Source: Competibacter_A sp002352125 (lineage in GTDB: Bacteria; Pseudomonadota; Gammaproteobacteria; Competibacterales; Competibacteraceae). From it: DNA of 64,000 nucleotides. The notes beneath the pieces are model-generated. The model was given only the letters and a program-made list of their open reading frames with translations. It did not search any database and was not told the DNA's origin. Positions within the stretch are counted from its first letter, which is position 1. Each line of letters begins with the position of its first letter. The position numbers were made by a program, and so were the translations under genes. This document shows, in pieces, positions 23,449-33,399 of this stretch. The stretch spans positions 1 through 64,000 of the forward strand of contig DAOROA010000014.1 in the NCBI GenBank assembly GCA_035441325.1, given 5' to 3'.

Positions 23449-26400
23449 CGCCCAGATAGTCGCCCATAGCCTCTTCGGGTAACGGCTGGCTGATCAGATC
23501 GCCTTGGATCCCGTCGCAGCCGTAGTCTCGCAGCATCTGGCGCTGTTCGATGGTTTCGACGCCCTCGGCGATGGTTGCCAGCCGCAGGGCTTTAGCCAGG
23601 GCGATGATGGCTTGGACGATGGCGGTGGCATCGCCGTTACCGCCGCTCCCTAGCTCGCGCACGAACGAGCGGTCGATCTTGAGTTTGTCCAAGGCGAACC
23701 GGCGCAGATAGTTAAGGCTTGAGTAACCGGTGCCGAAATCGTCTATCGACAATCGGATACCCAATTGTTTGAGCGCATGCAAGGTCTCTAGCACCGGCCC
23801 CGCTTCGGCCATCAAGATCGATTCGGTGAGTTCCAGTTCCAGCCAGCGCGGTTCCAAGCCGGATTCGGCGAGCGCCGTAGCCACGACCTCCACGAAGTCC
23901 GGACGAGCGAACTGCAAGGCGGAAATGTTGACCGCCACCGGTATCGGGGGCAAACCTTGCGTTTGCCAACCGCGAACGGTATGGCACGCGGCGTGTAGCA
24001 CCCATCGCCCCAATTGCACGATCAGCCCGGATTCTTCGGCTATCTTGACGAACCTCGTCGGCGATATTCTCCCCAAACCGGGATCGGTCCAGCGCACCAA
24101 CGCTTCCATGCCCAGCATTTGGCCCGTCTCCAGCGCGATTTGCGGCTGATAATGCAGCGTCAATCCTCCTCGCTCGATAACTTGCCGCAGGCGGTGCTCG
24201 ATGTGTAGCCGCTCTAGCGTTCCGGTGGTGAGATCGGCGGTGAAGAACTGAAAGTTATTGCGGCCGTGGTCTTTGGCCCGGTACATGGCGAGGTCGGCGT
24301 TCCGGAGCAACGTTTCGGCGTCTTGGCCATCGGTGGGAAACAGGCTGATACCGACGCTGGCGCTGCTGGCGAGCGCGTGGCCTTCGATCTCGAAGGGCGA
24401 GGATAGCGCGGACAGAATTCGTTCCGCTAACTGACCCGCATCCTCGGCGCGTTGCAGGTCGCTCAACACGATCACGAATTCGTCCCCGCCGCGCCGGCAA
24501 ACCGTATCGCCTTCGCCGGCCAAGCCGTTCAGCCGCTGTCCGAAGCCTTGGAGCAGCCGGTCGCCGACCGCGTGCCCCAGGGAATCGTTGATGGTTTTGA
24601 AGCGATCCAGGTCGAGCAGCAACACCGCGACCAGCCGATGGTGCCGGCTCGCCTGCACCAGTGCTTGCCGCAAGCGATCCTGCAGCAAAATCCGGTTGGG
24701 CAAGCCGGTAAGCGGATCATGATGGGCAAGATACTGAATTTTTTCTTCCGCTGCCTTGCGGACCGACACGTCGTCGAAAATCCCGATGTAGTGGTCGATC
24801 CGGTTTTCGGCATCGCGCAACGCCGTGATGCCCAACCATTCGGGGTAGATTTCGCCATTCTTGCGGCGATTCCAGATTTCCCCTTGCCAATGCCCCACCT
24901 CCTGCAAGGAAGCCCACATCGTCCGGTAAAAATCCCGATCGTGGCGGCCGGATGCGAGAATGCACGGATTCTGTCCCCGTATTTCTTCCAACGGGTAGCC
25001 GGTTACCTCGGTGAAGGCGCGATTGACCATCACGATGCGATTATCCTGGTCGCTGACCAGGATACCCTCGGCGCTTTGCTCGTAAACGGCAGCGGCCAGC
25101 CGGAGTTCCTGTTCCGCGCGCCGGCGTTGTGCTTCGCGGGCGATGTTATCGAGAGCGAACGAGACATCGGCTGCCATCTCGTCGAGCAGCTCGACCAGCT
25201 CCGGATCGAAAAACTCCGGCTCGGACGCATACAGGCTGAAAGCGCCGATTACTGCGCCCCCGCGTTGCAACGGAAAAGCGGCGCACGAGCGAACGCCAGT
25301 GGTCGCCGCCAAGATTTGCCAATCGGTTTCGCCGGCGTGGTCATCGAGCAAATCGTTGTCGAGCCAGTGGGAAGCGCTGGCCAATACTCTGTGCGCGGGC
25401 TGGTACGGTAACGCCGATCCTTCCGCGATCGACTCCCCCAACGAAACCAGCCGGCCGCGCAGTTCGCCGAAAGCGGCCGCTACCCGCAGTTGCTTGTCGT
25501 TGGGGTCCTGCAAGCCGATCCAGGCGCCCTTGAGTTCGCCGCACTTCACCGCGATCCGGCAGGTTTCCTCGAACAGTTGATCGTCGTTTTCGACGTTGCG
25601 GAGAATGGCTTGATTGGTCAAACTCAATGCCGCGTAGAAACGGCTAATCCGGGCTAGACGTTGTTCGATGCGTTTGCGGAGGGTGATATCGTCTATCACG
25701 ACGATAAAGTATTCGAGCTGTTCCTCGGCATTCCGCAACAGCGAAATCGTGAGATTGACCCAAACGATGCCGCCGTCCTTGTGGAGATAGCGTTTTTCCA
25801 TCGAATAGGTCCGGATCTGACCGGTCAGCATCTGTTCGGTTAGCCACCGATCTTTTTCCAAATCGTCGGGATGCGTAATGTCTTGAAAGGTTTTTTGCAG
25901 CAATTCCTGGCGCGAGTAGCCGATGATCGCGCACAACCGGTCGTTGACCAGCATCCAATGCCCATCGGGCGCGACGTGGGCCATACCGACAGCCGCCTGC
26001 TCGAAAGTGGCGCGGAAGCGGCGGTCTTGCGCGGTTAGGGCGGCTTCCGTCCGTTTGCGTTCGGAAATGTCGCGAACCACCGACTGAAAATAGCGCCGTT
26101 CCTGGTAGTCGAGGGGTCGAGCGCTGACCTCGACCGGGAACGGGGTGCCATCCCGCCGTTGGTGCAGACGCTCGAATAGGGCGCCGCCGGTCTGGGCCAC
26201 GCGGCGATAGTCGTCCGCGAAGGCCCCCCACGATTCCGGGGCGCGCAGTTCCCGCACGGACCGGCCTCGCAACTCCTCGGGAGCGCGGCCGTAGTATTCT
26301 CGAACGCGGTCGTTGACCTCGACGATGACGCCATCCTCGGCCAGCAGTACCACGACGTCCAAGGATTGCCGAAGCAGGGTTTCGTATCGATGGCGCAGGT

Positions 26401-26878
26401 TGGCCCGTTCGAGATCGATGCGAAGGCGCTCCAACACGAAGCGAGCCTTGGTGTTCTGCCACCAAAACAGAATGCAGATCGAGCTGGCCACCAGCGCGAA
26501 CAGCAACATGAAACCGATCCAGGCCAACAAGCGCGTGTTGACTGCCGCTTCGCCAAAATGCCCGATCACTTCGCGGTAAGCGAGTATTCCCGATAGCACG
26601 GTCAGGGCCACCAGCAGCGAGAACAGCGCGACCGGTATCCAAGCTGTTCGCGGGGGCGATTCGAATTGGGATTCCAGTTGCCTTTCGGTTTCGAGTCGCC
26701 GCAGCAAAAGGAACAAAAGCAAGGCCGTGAAGGCGACGAAAGTCCAACCCTTGACCGTTTGCAAGCGCGTGCTCGCCTCGGGATCGAGATTCAACCAGAG
26801 CACCAGTTGGTCGGATCCGAAGATCCAGAAAGCGGCTATCAGCACGTACAGCAGAGCGAGGGAGAGCGAACGTTTCAT
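23435..26878 (-). CDS. Membrane PAS/GAF/GGDEF/EAL c-di-GMP signalling protein
   Basis: This 1147-residue protein has four N-terminal membrane helices (about 5-25, 45-62, 82-104 and 118-142). Two PAS domains (about 165-280 and 285-405), a GAF domain (about 430-570), a third PAS (about 580-700), GGDEF (about 705-870) and EAL (about 880-1140) follow. The active sites look intact: RRGGDEF in the cyclase, and EALVRW, ELTESIL and DDFGTGYSSLNYL in the phosphodiesterase. It could make or break c-di-GMP. The membrane part carries no large periplasmic loop, so the input is probably intracellular or membrane-borne. Confidence 0.93.
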   Translation of the reverse strand: MKRSLSLALLYVLIAAFWIFGSDQLVLWLNLDPEASTRLQTVKGWTFVAFTALLLFLLLRRLETERQLESQFESPPRTAWIPVALFSLLVALTVLSGILAYREVIGHFGEAAVNTRLLAWIGFMLLFALVASSICILFWWQNTKARFVLERLRIDLERANLRHRYETLLRQSLDVVVLLAEDGVIVEVNDRVREYYGRAPEELRGRSVRELRAPESWGAFADDYRRVAQTGGALFERLHQRRDGTPFPVEVSARPLDYQERRYFQSVVRDISERKRTEAALTAQDRRFRATFEQAAVGMAHVAPDGHWMLVNDRLCAIIGYSRQELLQKTFQDITHPDDLEKDRWLTEQMLTGQIRTYSMEKRYLHKDGGIVWVNLTISLLRNAEEQLEYFIVVIDDITLRKRIEQRLARISRFYAALSLTNQAILRNVENDDQLFEETCRIAVKCGELKGAWIGLQDPNDKQLRVAAAFGELRGRLVSLGESIAEGSALPYQPAHRVLASASHWLDNDLLDDHAGETDWQILAATTGVRSCAAFPLQRGGAVIGAFSLYASEPEFFDPELVELLDEMAADVSFALDNIAREAQRRRAEQELRLAAAVYEQSAEGILVSDQDNRIVMVNRAFTEVTGYPLEEIRGQNPCILASGRHDRDFYRTMWASLQEVGHWQGEIWNRRKNGEIYPEWLGITALRDAENRIDHYIGIFDDVSVRKAAEEKIQYLAHHDPLTGLPNRILLQDRLRQALVQASRHHRLVAVLLLDLDRFKTINDSLGHAVGDRLLQGFGQRLNGLAGEGDTVCRRGGDEFVIVLSDLQRAEDAGQLAERILSALSSPFEIEGHALASSASVGISLFPTDGQDAETLLRNADLAMYRAKDHGRNNFQFFTADLTTGTLERLHIEHRLRQVIERGGLTLHYQPQIALETGQMLGMEALVRWTDPGLGRISPTRFVKIAEESGLIVQLGRWVLHAACHTVRGWQTQGLPPIPVAVNISALQFARPDFVEVVATALAESGLEPRWLELELTESILMAEAGPVLETLHALKQLGIRLSIDDFGTGYSSLNYLRRFALDKLKIDRSFVRELGSGGNGDATAIVQAIIALAKALRLATIAEGVETIEQRQMLRDYGCDGIQGDLISQPLPEEAMGDYLGARLP

Positions 26879-27200
26879 GACGGTTCGAGCGGTCTTAAAT
26901 CAACGATTCTCGTTGCTCGATTAGCGGAAAAAAGATCGGTGTATTTGGCCCATTTTCGTTAAGTATAGGCCGTTGAGCGTTTCGCTGACGGAATTATGTC
27001 TTTTCGAGGTGGGTTGCGGTTACATTACGGATGCGGTGTCGCCACGAGAATGGGCCGGTTCTTCGCTGGAACGACGCTAACGGCCTCACGCGATAACCAT
27101 GCCATATCGCTGCCCGTTCCGAGGTGGTCGAGATGATTGACCGCTGCGACGGTGGGCCGAACATCCACGAACCACTTACGGACTCTCGACGGAGCGTTCC
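26879..27200. other. Intergenic region without recognised gene
   Basis: This 322-base spacer separates two divergent genes and must hold promoters for both. I see no convincing coding frame, tRNA, repeat or strong hairpin in it. GGAG lies just ahead of the ATG at 27201. Confidence 0.5.
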
Positions 27201-27443
27201 ATGCAGCGTAGCGATATCCTGTCTTTTCTGGTCTCTCTTGGCATCACCGGCCTGCTGATCTGGGGGCTGGTGTATTTCGTCAACGAATGGTGGGGGCGGT
27301 TGCCAAAAGCCGTCGCCTTGACCGTTTGCATCTTGCTGGCGGTGATGGTGATCGGCTACCCCATCTACGCTCTGGCACGTTGGTCCGACCGTTACTTGGC
27401 GCGGATGCGAGAGGCCAAGGAGCGGGGAGAGCGGATCGGGTAA
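27201..27443 (+). CDS. Small two-helix membrane protein
   Basis: The 80 residues contain two hydrophobic helices (about 7-27 and 38-60) and a basic amphipathic tail ending RYLARMREAKERGERIG. It ends 14 bases before mtfA on the same strand, so the two are probably cotranscribed. I do not recognise a family. The hydrophobic pattern, GGAG ahead of the start, and the close spacing to mtfA support a real gene. Confidence 0.6.
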   Translation: MQRSDILSFLVSLGITGLLIWGLVYFVNEWWGRLPKAVALTVCILLAVMVIGYPIYALARWSDRYLARMREAKERGERIG

Positions 27444-27457
27444 GCGCCGCATTCTTC

Positions 27458-28237
27458 ATGTTCGGGTTGCTGCGGAATTGGTTTCGACGCCGGCGGCTAG
27501 AGCGCGCTCGCATCGCCGACGGGGAATGGCGGGCGGCGGTCGCCAGCTTACCGCTGCTGGAAGGCTTGCGCCCAACAGAACTGGAGCGGCTGCGGAATCT
27601 GGCGACGCTGTTTCTGGACGAGAAAGCGCTGGAACCGGCCGGCGGGTTGGAGCTGGTGCCGGGGATGGGACCGGTCATTGCCGCCCAGGCCTGCCTGCCG
27701 ATTCTCGAACTGGGGCTGGATTACTACCGGGGTTGGAGTTCGGTGGTCCTCTATCCCGGAGGTTTCCTCGCCCGTCACGAGTACACCGATCCGATGGGTT
27801 TGGTGCACAGCGTTCACCGTCCGCTGATCGGTGAAGCTTGGGAGCGCGGGCCGGTGATTTTGTCCTGGGCCGATATCGCGGACGCATTGAACGAGCCGGG
27901 CCCGAATGTGGTGATTCACGAAATGGCCCACAAGCTGGATATGTTGACCGGCGAGGTCAATGGCTTGCCGCCCTTGCACCGGGGCATGTCGGTGCGGGAC
28001 TGGAGCTGCGCCTTCAACGCGGCTTACCAAAGTCTGTGCCGGGAGGTGGACCGGGGCCGACCAACGGCGTTGGACCCTTACGCCGCCGATAGCCCTGGCG
28101 AATTTTTCGCTGTGGTCAGCGAAGCGTTTTTCGAAACGCCTGAAGTGGTAAACGAGGTTTACCCGGACGTTTACCGGCAACTCCAAGCGTTTTACAAGCA
28201 GGACCCGCTGATTCGGTTGGGCAAACAACAGCCTTGA
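27458..28237 (+). CDS. mtfA: MtfA-like zinc peptidase
   Basis: This is a 259-residue protein starting MFGLLRNWFRRRRLE at ATG 27458. The gluzincin motif HEMAHKLDML (HExxH) is near residue 154, followed by a Glu in SPGEFFAVVSEAFFETP. These match MtfA (YeeI), the peptidase that in Escherichia coli binds Mlc and modulates glucose-PTS expression. No Mlc or PTS gene is in the window, so its target here may differ. The frame open upstream of 27458 overlaps the 80-residue gene and is not used. Confidence 0.9.
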   Translation: MFGLLRNWFRRRRLERARIADGEWRAAVASLPLLEGLRPTELERLRNLATLFLDEKALEPAGGLELVPGMGPVIAAQACLPILELGLDYYRGWSSVVLYPGGFLARHEYTDPMGLVHSVHRPLIGEAWERGPVILSWADIADALNEPGPNVVIHEMAHKLDMLTGEVNGLPPLHRGMSVRDWSCAFNAAYQSLCREVDRGRPTALDPYAADSPGEFFAVVSEAFFETPEVVNEVYPDVYRQLQAFYKQDPLIRLGKQQP

Positions 28238-28371
28238 AATATTGGACGCGCGTTCCCGAAGGTTGCCGCCAAATGGTTTTTCGGCCCAATCGCCTGGAGA
28301 GCTACCACAGCGTGCTCCCCTCCGCTCAACATCAGGCCGGTTATTGCCGTCAGCCGATCCAACGCGATAAG

Positions 28372-28397
28372 CCGGAATCCGGTTTTCCGGATTCCGG
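28372..28397. terminator. Perfect 11-bp hairpin between convergent genes
   Basis: Arms CCGGAATCCGG and CCGGATTCCGG flank TTTT with no mismatch. It sits between the mtfA stop and the GH57 stop, where a bidirectional terminator is expected. No T run follows on either strand, so it may instead be a REP-like element. Confidence 0.5.
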
Positions 28398-28407
28398 TTG
28401 CATCGGC

Positions 28408-30537
28408 TTATGCCAAATACACCCGCTCCAATGCCCCGCGCGAGATGTTGCCCTTGCCGTCCTCGGCCTCGATGTAATAGCGCACGTCGCCTGCGCCGAC
28501 CGGCAGCTTGGCGGTGAAGTAATGCGCCGTGATGGCTGCGCCGGTCTGCGACGGATACGGGCCGTTGTCGGTCATCGCGATGCGGGTTTCGCCCGTGGCG
28601 GCCCGCAGCACCAGCGTCACCCGCTTCAAGCCGCTGATGTCGTGGACGAAGGTATGCACCGTGCCCTCGCGCGGCGCATCGAGCAGGCAGCCCTGACCCC
28701 AGCGTTTGCCGCCCGGATTTTCCGGCGTGACCCACGGGGCGAAAATGGTCGGGCCGGTGCGATCCTTGCCGGCGGCGAGCAGCGCGTCCACCTCGCTTTT
28801 GACCATGCCGTAACCGGTGTTAGCAGCGTTGGTCACCTGCTGATCCCAAACATGTTGCCCGGTCCAGTACCAGTAGCAACTGGTTTCGGCGGTCAGCATC
28901 AGCCGGCTGATGTCGTCCAGCCACGGCTTGCCGGGCATGGCATCTTCCAGGGCGTGTACCACGTTCTGGAACGCCGTCAGCACCGCCCAGGAATTCAGGT
29001 CGGGCGAGTAGGGCTGGTCGTAGCGGCTGAACCACTTCATGAATTGCGGATCGCCGTTGTCGGCGCCGGCCCAGGAGCCGGGTTCGATATGCACGGCCTG
29101 CGCTGGATCGGGCGGGAAGCGGTCCAGATAATCGTGAACCGTGGTCAGTTCGAAGCGCGGATCGCCTTGTAGCCACTGCACCAGTTGTCCGGTGTTGTGG
29201 TTGTAATAGCTGTCTGCGCCGCCGCCGTGGTTGTCGCCGTCGGAGTGCAGCAGAAAGAACGGCGGGTGCTTCGGGTCGAAGGCGCCGGTATCGACGATCT
29301 GGTTGTAGACCTGCCCCAGCACATCGGGATATTGCAGCGCGCCGAAGCCGCCCCGCGCGTCTTCGTTGCCGATATAGCGTTCTGCCGGCACCGCGATGAT
29401 TTTATGGATCTGGCCGTCCGGGTCTTCGTATTGCACGTATTCGGGTTTGAGCAGGCTGGGCGAAATCTTCGAACCGGCCCAAATGTTGCGCAGTTGCAGC
29501 CAGTCGTTGACCGGCGGGTTGACCTGCTCGGCGGGATTGGGTGGCAGCATGCCTTCGTTGATGCCGGCGTAGGGATAGTCCTGGCACGCCCGGAAGCGGT
29601 GGATGGAATCGTAGATGACCGCCTTGACCCCGGCCTGATTCAGCGCCGGAATCATGCGGACGTGGAAAGCGGTTTCCGGCGGGAACATCACGCTGGATGC
29701 CTCGACGCCGAACGCGGCACGAATGATGCCCCGATGCCATTCCACTTGCTTGACGATGTTGCGGGCCGGGGTCAAGGCCATCAGCGGGTGGAAGAAGCCG
29801 AAGGCCACGAAATCCACGCGCGGGTGGCCCAGCACCGTTTTTTCCTGAGCGACGGCGCGCAGTTCGTTGTTCCAACCGCCGAAGCATCCTCCGCATAAGC
29901 CGTCGGCGGCGCAACGATCCAGTTGTTCGATCAGCGAACCGCTCCAACTGGTTGACAGCCCGGCGTGAGGCAGGCCGCCGCCGGCGTACTGGCGCACGGC
30001 GGTCGGGATGAAATGGGTGTAAGGTCCGCCGCGCGCCCCGAAGATCGAGTCCTTCTCGCCGTCCCAGTACAACCGGTCGGTGGCGTTGTAGTAGGGCTGG
30101 TGCATGTGTTTGTGAATGCCGAAATACAGCTTGACCGGCGCGTCGCCCGGCCCGGCCGCCACCCGGATGACCGGCTTGGCCTTGGCGTTCGGCGCGATCC
30201 GCAACGGGCGAAACTCTTTGATCCAGTCGCCGCCGCCGGATTGGCGAATATCGGCCTTGCGGCAGCCTTCCACCTGCACGTTGATGGTGTTGGGCCACAG
30301 CAGTCCGGCCGGAACGCTGGCGGTGTAGGTGTATTCGCCGCCGCTGCCGGCGCTGGCTTGGATCGCCTCGCCCTTGATCAGGTGCTGCCCGTCTGGCGCG
30401 TGTAGGATCACTTGCGGAAACGGCACCGTTCCGTCGGTGACGAAATTGATCGTAAAGGCCGGATTCTTGCCCGATTCATCGCATTGCAGCGCTTCGGGCA
30501 GATCGATTCGCAAAATGCGGGTGAAAACGTCAGCCAT
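28408..30537 (-). CDS. Glycoside hydrolase family 57-like protein
   Basis: This 709-residue protein starts MADVFTRILRIDLPEAL at ATG 30537, with GTGAGG upstream. An N-terminal beta-rich domain (about 1-120) precedes a GH57-type barrel. YFGIHKHMHQPYYNATDRLYW carries the conserved His pair of motif 1, GCFGGWNNELRA and MFPPETAFHVRMIPAL fit motifs 3-4 with possible catalytic acids, and a C-terminal beta domain follows. There is no signal peptide, so it is cytoplasmic. Family members cleave or transfer alpha-glucans, which suggests a role in glycogen use. It is divergent from pyk. The exact specificity is not determined. Confidence 0.8.
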   Translation of the reverse strand: MADVFTRILRIDLPEALQCDESGKNPAFTINFVTDGTVPFPQVILHAPDGQHLIKGEAIQASAGSGGEYTYTASVPAGLLWPNTINVQVEGCRKADIRQSGGGDWIKEFRPLRIAPNAKAKPVIRVAAGPGDAPVKLYFGIHKHMHQPYYNATDRLYWDGEKDSIFGARGGPYTHFIPTAVRQYAGGGLPHAGLSTSWSGSLIEQLDRCAADGLCGGCFGGWNNELRAVAQEKTVLGHPRVDFVAFGFFHPLMALTPARNIVKQVEWHRGIIRAAFGVEASSVMFPPETAFHVRMIPALNQAGVKAVIYDSIHRFRACQDYPYAGINEGMLPPNPAEQVNPPVNDWLQLRNIWAGSKISPSLLKPEYVQYEDPDGQIHKIIAVPAERYIGNEDARGGFGALQYPDVLGQVYNQIVDTGAFDPKHPPFFLLHSDGDNHGGGADSYYNHNTGQLVQWLQGDPRFELTTVHDYLDRFPPDPAQAVHIEPGSWAGADNGDPQFMKWFSRYDQPYSPDLNSWAVLTAFQNVVHALEDAMPGKPWLDDISRLMLTAETSCYWYWTGQHVWDQQVTNAANTGYGMVKSEVDALLAAGKDRTGPTIFAPWVTPENPGGKRWGQGCLLDAPREGTVHTFVHDISGLKRVTLVLRAATGETRIAMTDNGPYPSQTGAAITAHYFTAKLPVGAGDVRYYIEAEDGKGNISRGALERVYLA

Positions 30538-30639
30538 TGAAAACCTCACGTTGGTTTGTTTTGCACGAATCAGTTTAATCAAGCTGGCGCGAATTGCCGG
30601 CCGAACTGCCGATTGCCCAAACCTCTCGTGCAAATTGCG

Positions 30640-30668
30640 TTGAGGGTGGCGGTCGCATCCTTTACACT
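30640..30668 (+). promoter_or_regulatory. Candidate sigma-70 promoter of pyk
   Basis: TTGAGG (30640-30645) and TACACT (30663-30668) are separated by 17 bases and precede pyk by about 77 bases. Each hexamer matches the consensus at four of six positions. Confidence 0.35.
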
Positions 30669-30744
30669 CCCCGTGTTCAAAATAAAAATAACCGATTGAT
30701 TGTTTTGATTTAATGAACCATTTCGACCGGGGACGATATCCGAT

Positions 30745-32220
30745 ATGGCGAAAATCATGAAGTTCACCAAAATTGTGGCGACACTGGGGCCGAATTCCAG
30801 GAGTCCAGAAATAGTCGAAGGCTTGCTCAGGGAAGGCGCGGACGTGATTCGGCTGAACTTCTCTCACGGTAATCATGAGGATCACGCCTTATCGGTGCGG
30901 TTGGTGCGGGAAGCCGCCAAAAAGCTGAATCGATACATCGCCATTTTTCAGGATTTACAGGGCCCGAAGATCCGGCTCGGCCAGTTGGATGGCGAATTTC
31001 TGGAGGTGGCGGGCGGCGAGATGCTGGTACTGACGACCGAGGATGTGGTCGGCGGCGTCCACGATGGCGTCAAGAAAATCGCCATCGACTACCGTAGTCT
31101 GCACCAGGAGGTGAAGCCGGGTGACCGGATATTGATCGACGATGGATTGTTCGAGTTTACGGTCATGCGGATCGAGGGGCACGAGATATTCGTGCAGGTG
31201 GTCAACGGTGGCCGTCTGAAACCGCGCAAGGGCGTCAACCTGCCCAACGTCAAGCTAAGGATCTCGGCGATCACCGACAAGGACCGCGCCGATTTACAAT
31301 TCGCCTACGATCACGGTCTGGATTACGTGGCGCTGTCGTTCGTCCGGGACGCCGACGATGTCAAGGAGTTGATCGATCACATGCTGACCACCCACGGCCG
31401 CAAGATTCCGATCATCGCCAAGATCGAAAAACCGGAAGCGTTCCGGCACATCGACGGCATCATTCATGTGGCCGACGCGATCATGGTGGCGCGCGGCGAT
31501 CTGGGCGTGGAAACCTCGCCCCAGGATGTGCCGCTGATGCAGAAGACCATCATCCGCCTGTGCAACATCACCGGTAAGCCGGTGATTACCGCCACTCAGA
31601 TGTTGGAATCGATGATCAACAACCCTCGTCCGACCCGTGCCGAGGCCAACGATGTCGCCAACGCCATCTTGGACGGGACCGACGCGGTGATGCTGTCGGC
31701 GGAAACCGCCGCCGGCCAATATCCGGTCGAAGCGGTGCGGATGATGAAAAATATCGCCCTCAGCGTCGAGGCCAGCGACATTTTTAGAACGTTGATGCGC
31801 AACAACGTATTGACCCAGGAAGAATTGCTGGCCAAAGCCTGCTTGCGGATCGAGGACGCTGTGCATTTCACCACCATGGATTTGGCCGACAAGGTGTGCG
31901 CCCGCTATATCGTTAGTTTTACCAATAGCGGATCCAGCGTGCTGGGTCTGGCCAAATGCCGGCCACTGGCGCCGCTGATCGCCTTTAGCTCGAAACCGGC
32001 CACGCTGCGCAAGCTGGCGCTGATCTGGGGTGTGACGCCATTGCAACTGGGTTCCGTGGTCACATCGGTGGATGATCTGTTGGCGGCGGCCACTGAATTC
32101 CTCCTCAACAAAGGAATGGTGGAGGAGGGAGTGATCGTGGTGTTTAGCGCCGGCGTGCCGGTCGGCGTGTCCGGCGGCACGAACATGATCAAGGTGGTCA
32201 AGGTCGAAAGATCGGATTGA
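30745..32220 (+). CDS. pyk: Pyruvate kinase
   Basis: This enzyme converts phosphoenolpyruvate and ADP to pyruvate and ATP. The 491 residues start MAKIMKFTKIVATLGP. Key motifs are LNFSHGNHEDH, DLQGPKIRLG, IAKIEKPEAFRHIDGIIHVAD with the catalytic Lys and metal Glu, VARGDLGVE, and ITATQMLESMINNPRPTRAE. A C-terminal allosteric domain completes a type II-like kinase. It is divergent from the GH57 gene, so an alpha-glucan enzyme and a glycolytic exit enzyme share one control region. Confidence 0.97.
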   Translation: MAKIMKFTKIVATLGPNSRSPEIVEGLLREGADVIRLNFSHGNHEDHALSVRLVREAAKKLNRYIAIFQDLQGPKIRLGQLDGEFLEVAGGEMLVLTTEDVVGGVHDGVKKIAIDYRSLHQEVKPGDRILIDDGLFEFTVMRIEGHEIFVQVVNGGRLKPRKGVNLPNVKLRISAITDKDRADLQFAYDHGLDYVALSFVRDADDVKELIDHMLTTHGRKIPIIAKIEKPEAFRHIDGIIHVADAIMVARGDLGVETSPQDVPLMQKTIIRLCNITGKPVITATQMLESMINNPRPTRAEANDVANAILDGTDAVMLSAETAAGQYPVEAVRMMKNIALSVEASDIFRTLMRNNVLTQEELLAKACLRIEDAVHFTTMDLADKVCARYIVSFTNSGSSVLGLAKCRPLAPLIAFSSKPATLRKLALIWGVTPLQLGSVVTSVDDLLAAATEFLLNKGMVEEGVIVVFSAGVPVGVSGGTNMIKVVKVERSD

Positions 32221-32313
32221 GGTGATTTGAACCTTGCCAAAGGTGGCGAGGAATACGGGTTATCGCCACGCCTCACGATGAGGGGTGGGATAACGGCTGT
32301 TCGGGAGGTGCCA

Positions 32314-33399
32314 ATGAATGCGTCGATGCCGATCGATCAGCGTACCGATAATGATCGTTGGCGGTCTGCTTCATGGCTGTGTGGCCTGCTCAGCGCGATT
32401 TTGCTGATCGCCGGTAGCGCAATCTCGGTGTGGTCCGCCCCAGCGTCCGACCCGCAAGCCGGTGTGAGCGCCGCGATGGAGGAGCCGATCGCGCCCCTGC
32501 CGCTCGCCAGTTCCGAAAATCCGGCCAAGGTGGCACTGGGCGAGCGCCTGTTCGGCGATGTCCGCCTTTCGCGGGATCGTTCGATGTCCTGCGCCACCTG
32601 CCACCGGTTCGACCGGGGTGGCGCGGATGGTTTGCCCGTGGCCAAACGAGCCGACGGCACGTTGTTGGCGCACAATACGCCAACGATCTTTAACGCCGGA
32701 TTCAATTATTTTTACAACTGGGACGGATCGACGGAGACCTTGGAAGCTCACGCCGAGAGGTTGATGCTCAACCCCGACGTGATGGATGCGGATTGGCCCG
32801 AATTGCTCGGGCGCTTGCGAGCCGACCCGTCTTACGATGCGGGGTTCAAGGCCGCGTATCCAAGCGGACTCAACAAGATCAGCGTGTTGGACGCTATAGC
32901 GGCCTACGAGCGTTCCCTCGTTACACCTAATTCCCGTTTCGATCAGTACCTGCGCGGCCAGCGGGACGCCCTCACCGAAGCGGAGCGGCACGGCTACCAG
33001 TTGTTCAAGTCCTACGGTTGCGTCGCCTGCCATCAAGGGATGAACATCGGGGGCAACATGTTTCAGCGGTTCGGCATCTTCCCGTATTTTCGCCCGCCGG
33101 CCGATGCCAACAAATCCGGTGGCAGGGTTGATTTCGGGCGTTTTCAGGTCACCCGGATCGAGCGCGACCGCCACGTATTTCGCGTGCCCAGCCTGCGCAA
33201 TGTCGCGCTGACCGCCCCATATTTCCACGACGGACAAGCCGCTACCCTGGAGTCGGCCGTGGACACCATGGCTCAGGTCCAGTTAGGCAAAACGCTTACA
33301 CCCGAAGAAATTGGGTTGATCGTGCATTTTCTCCATACCCTGACCGGAGAATATCGGGGCCAACCGCTGGTGACGCCGGCGCCGGGAACACTTGAATGA
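32314..33399 (+). CDS. Di-haem cytochrome c peroxidase/MauG-family protein
   Basis: This 361-residue exported protein starts at ATG 32314 behind GGGAGGTG. A membrane signal segment lies at about 21-43. Two c-type haem sites are visible: CATCHR near residue 93 and CVACHQ near residue 235. FRVPSLRNVALTAPYFHDG is the hallmark of the bacterial cytochrome c peroxidase/MauG family, which reduces H2O2 or modifies proteins in the periplasm. It overlaps the following kinase gene by 4 bases (ATGA), so it is translationally coupled to a two-component system. Confidence 0.9.
   Translation: MNASMPIDQRTDNDRWRSASWLCGLLSAILLIAGSAISVWSAPASDPQAGVSAAMEEPIAPLPLASSENPAKVALGERLFGDVRLSRDRSMSCATCHRFDRGGADGLPVAKRADGTLLAHNTPTIFNAGFNYFYNWDGSTETLEAHAERLMLNPDVMDADWPELLGRLRADPSYDAGFKAAYPSGLNKISVLDAIAAYERSLVTPNSRFDQYLRGQRDALTEAERHGYQLFKSYGCVACHQGMNIGGNMFQRFGIFPYFRPPADANKSGGRVDFGRFQVTRIERDRHVFRVPSLRNVALTAPYFHDGQAATLESAVDTMAQVQLGKTLTPEEIGLIVHFLHTLTGEYRGQPLVTPAPGTLE

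Noticed and set aside
26994..27452. 152-codon minus-strand frame opposite the small membrane protein
   Set aside because: It has Pro/Gln-rich shadow composition, no ribosome site and no recognisable domain. The plus strand has two clean membrane helices and a GGAG site.
30538..30885. N-terminal extension of the GH57 frame overlapping pyk
   Set aside because: It would overlap the start of pyruvate kinase and cross the shared promoter region. ATG 30537 behind GTGAGG matches the domain start.
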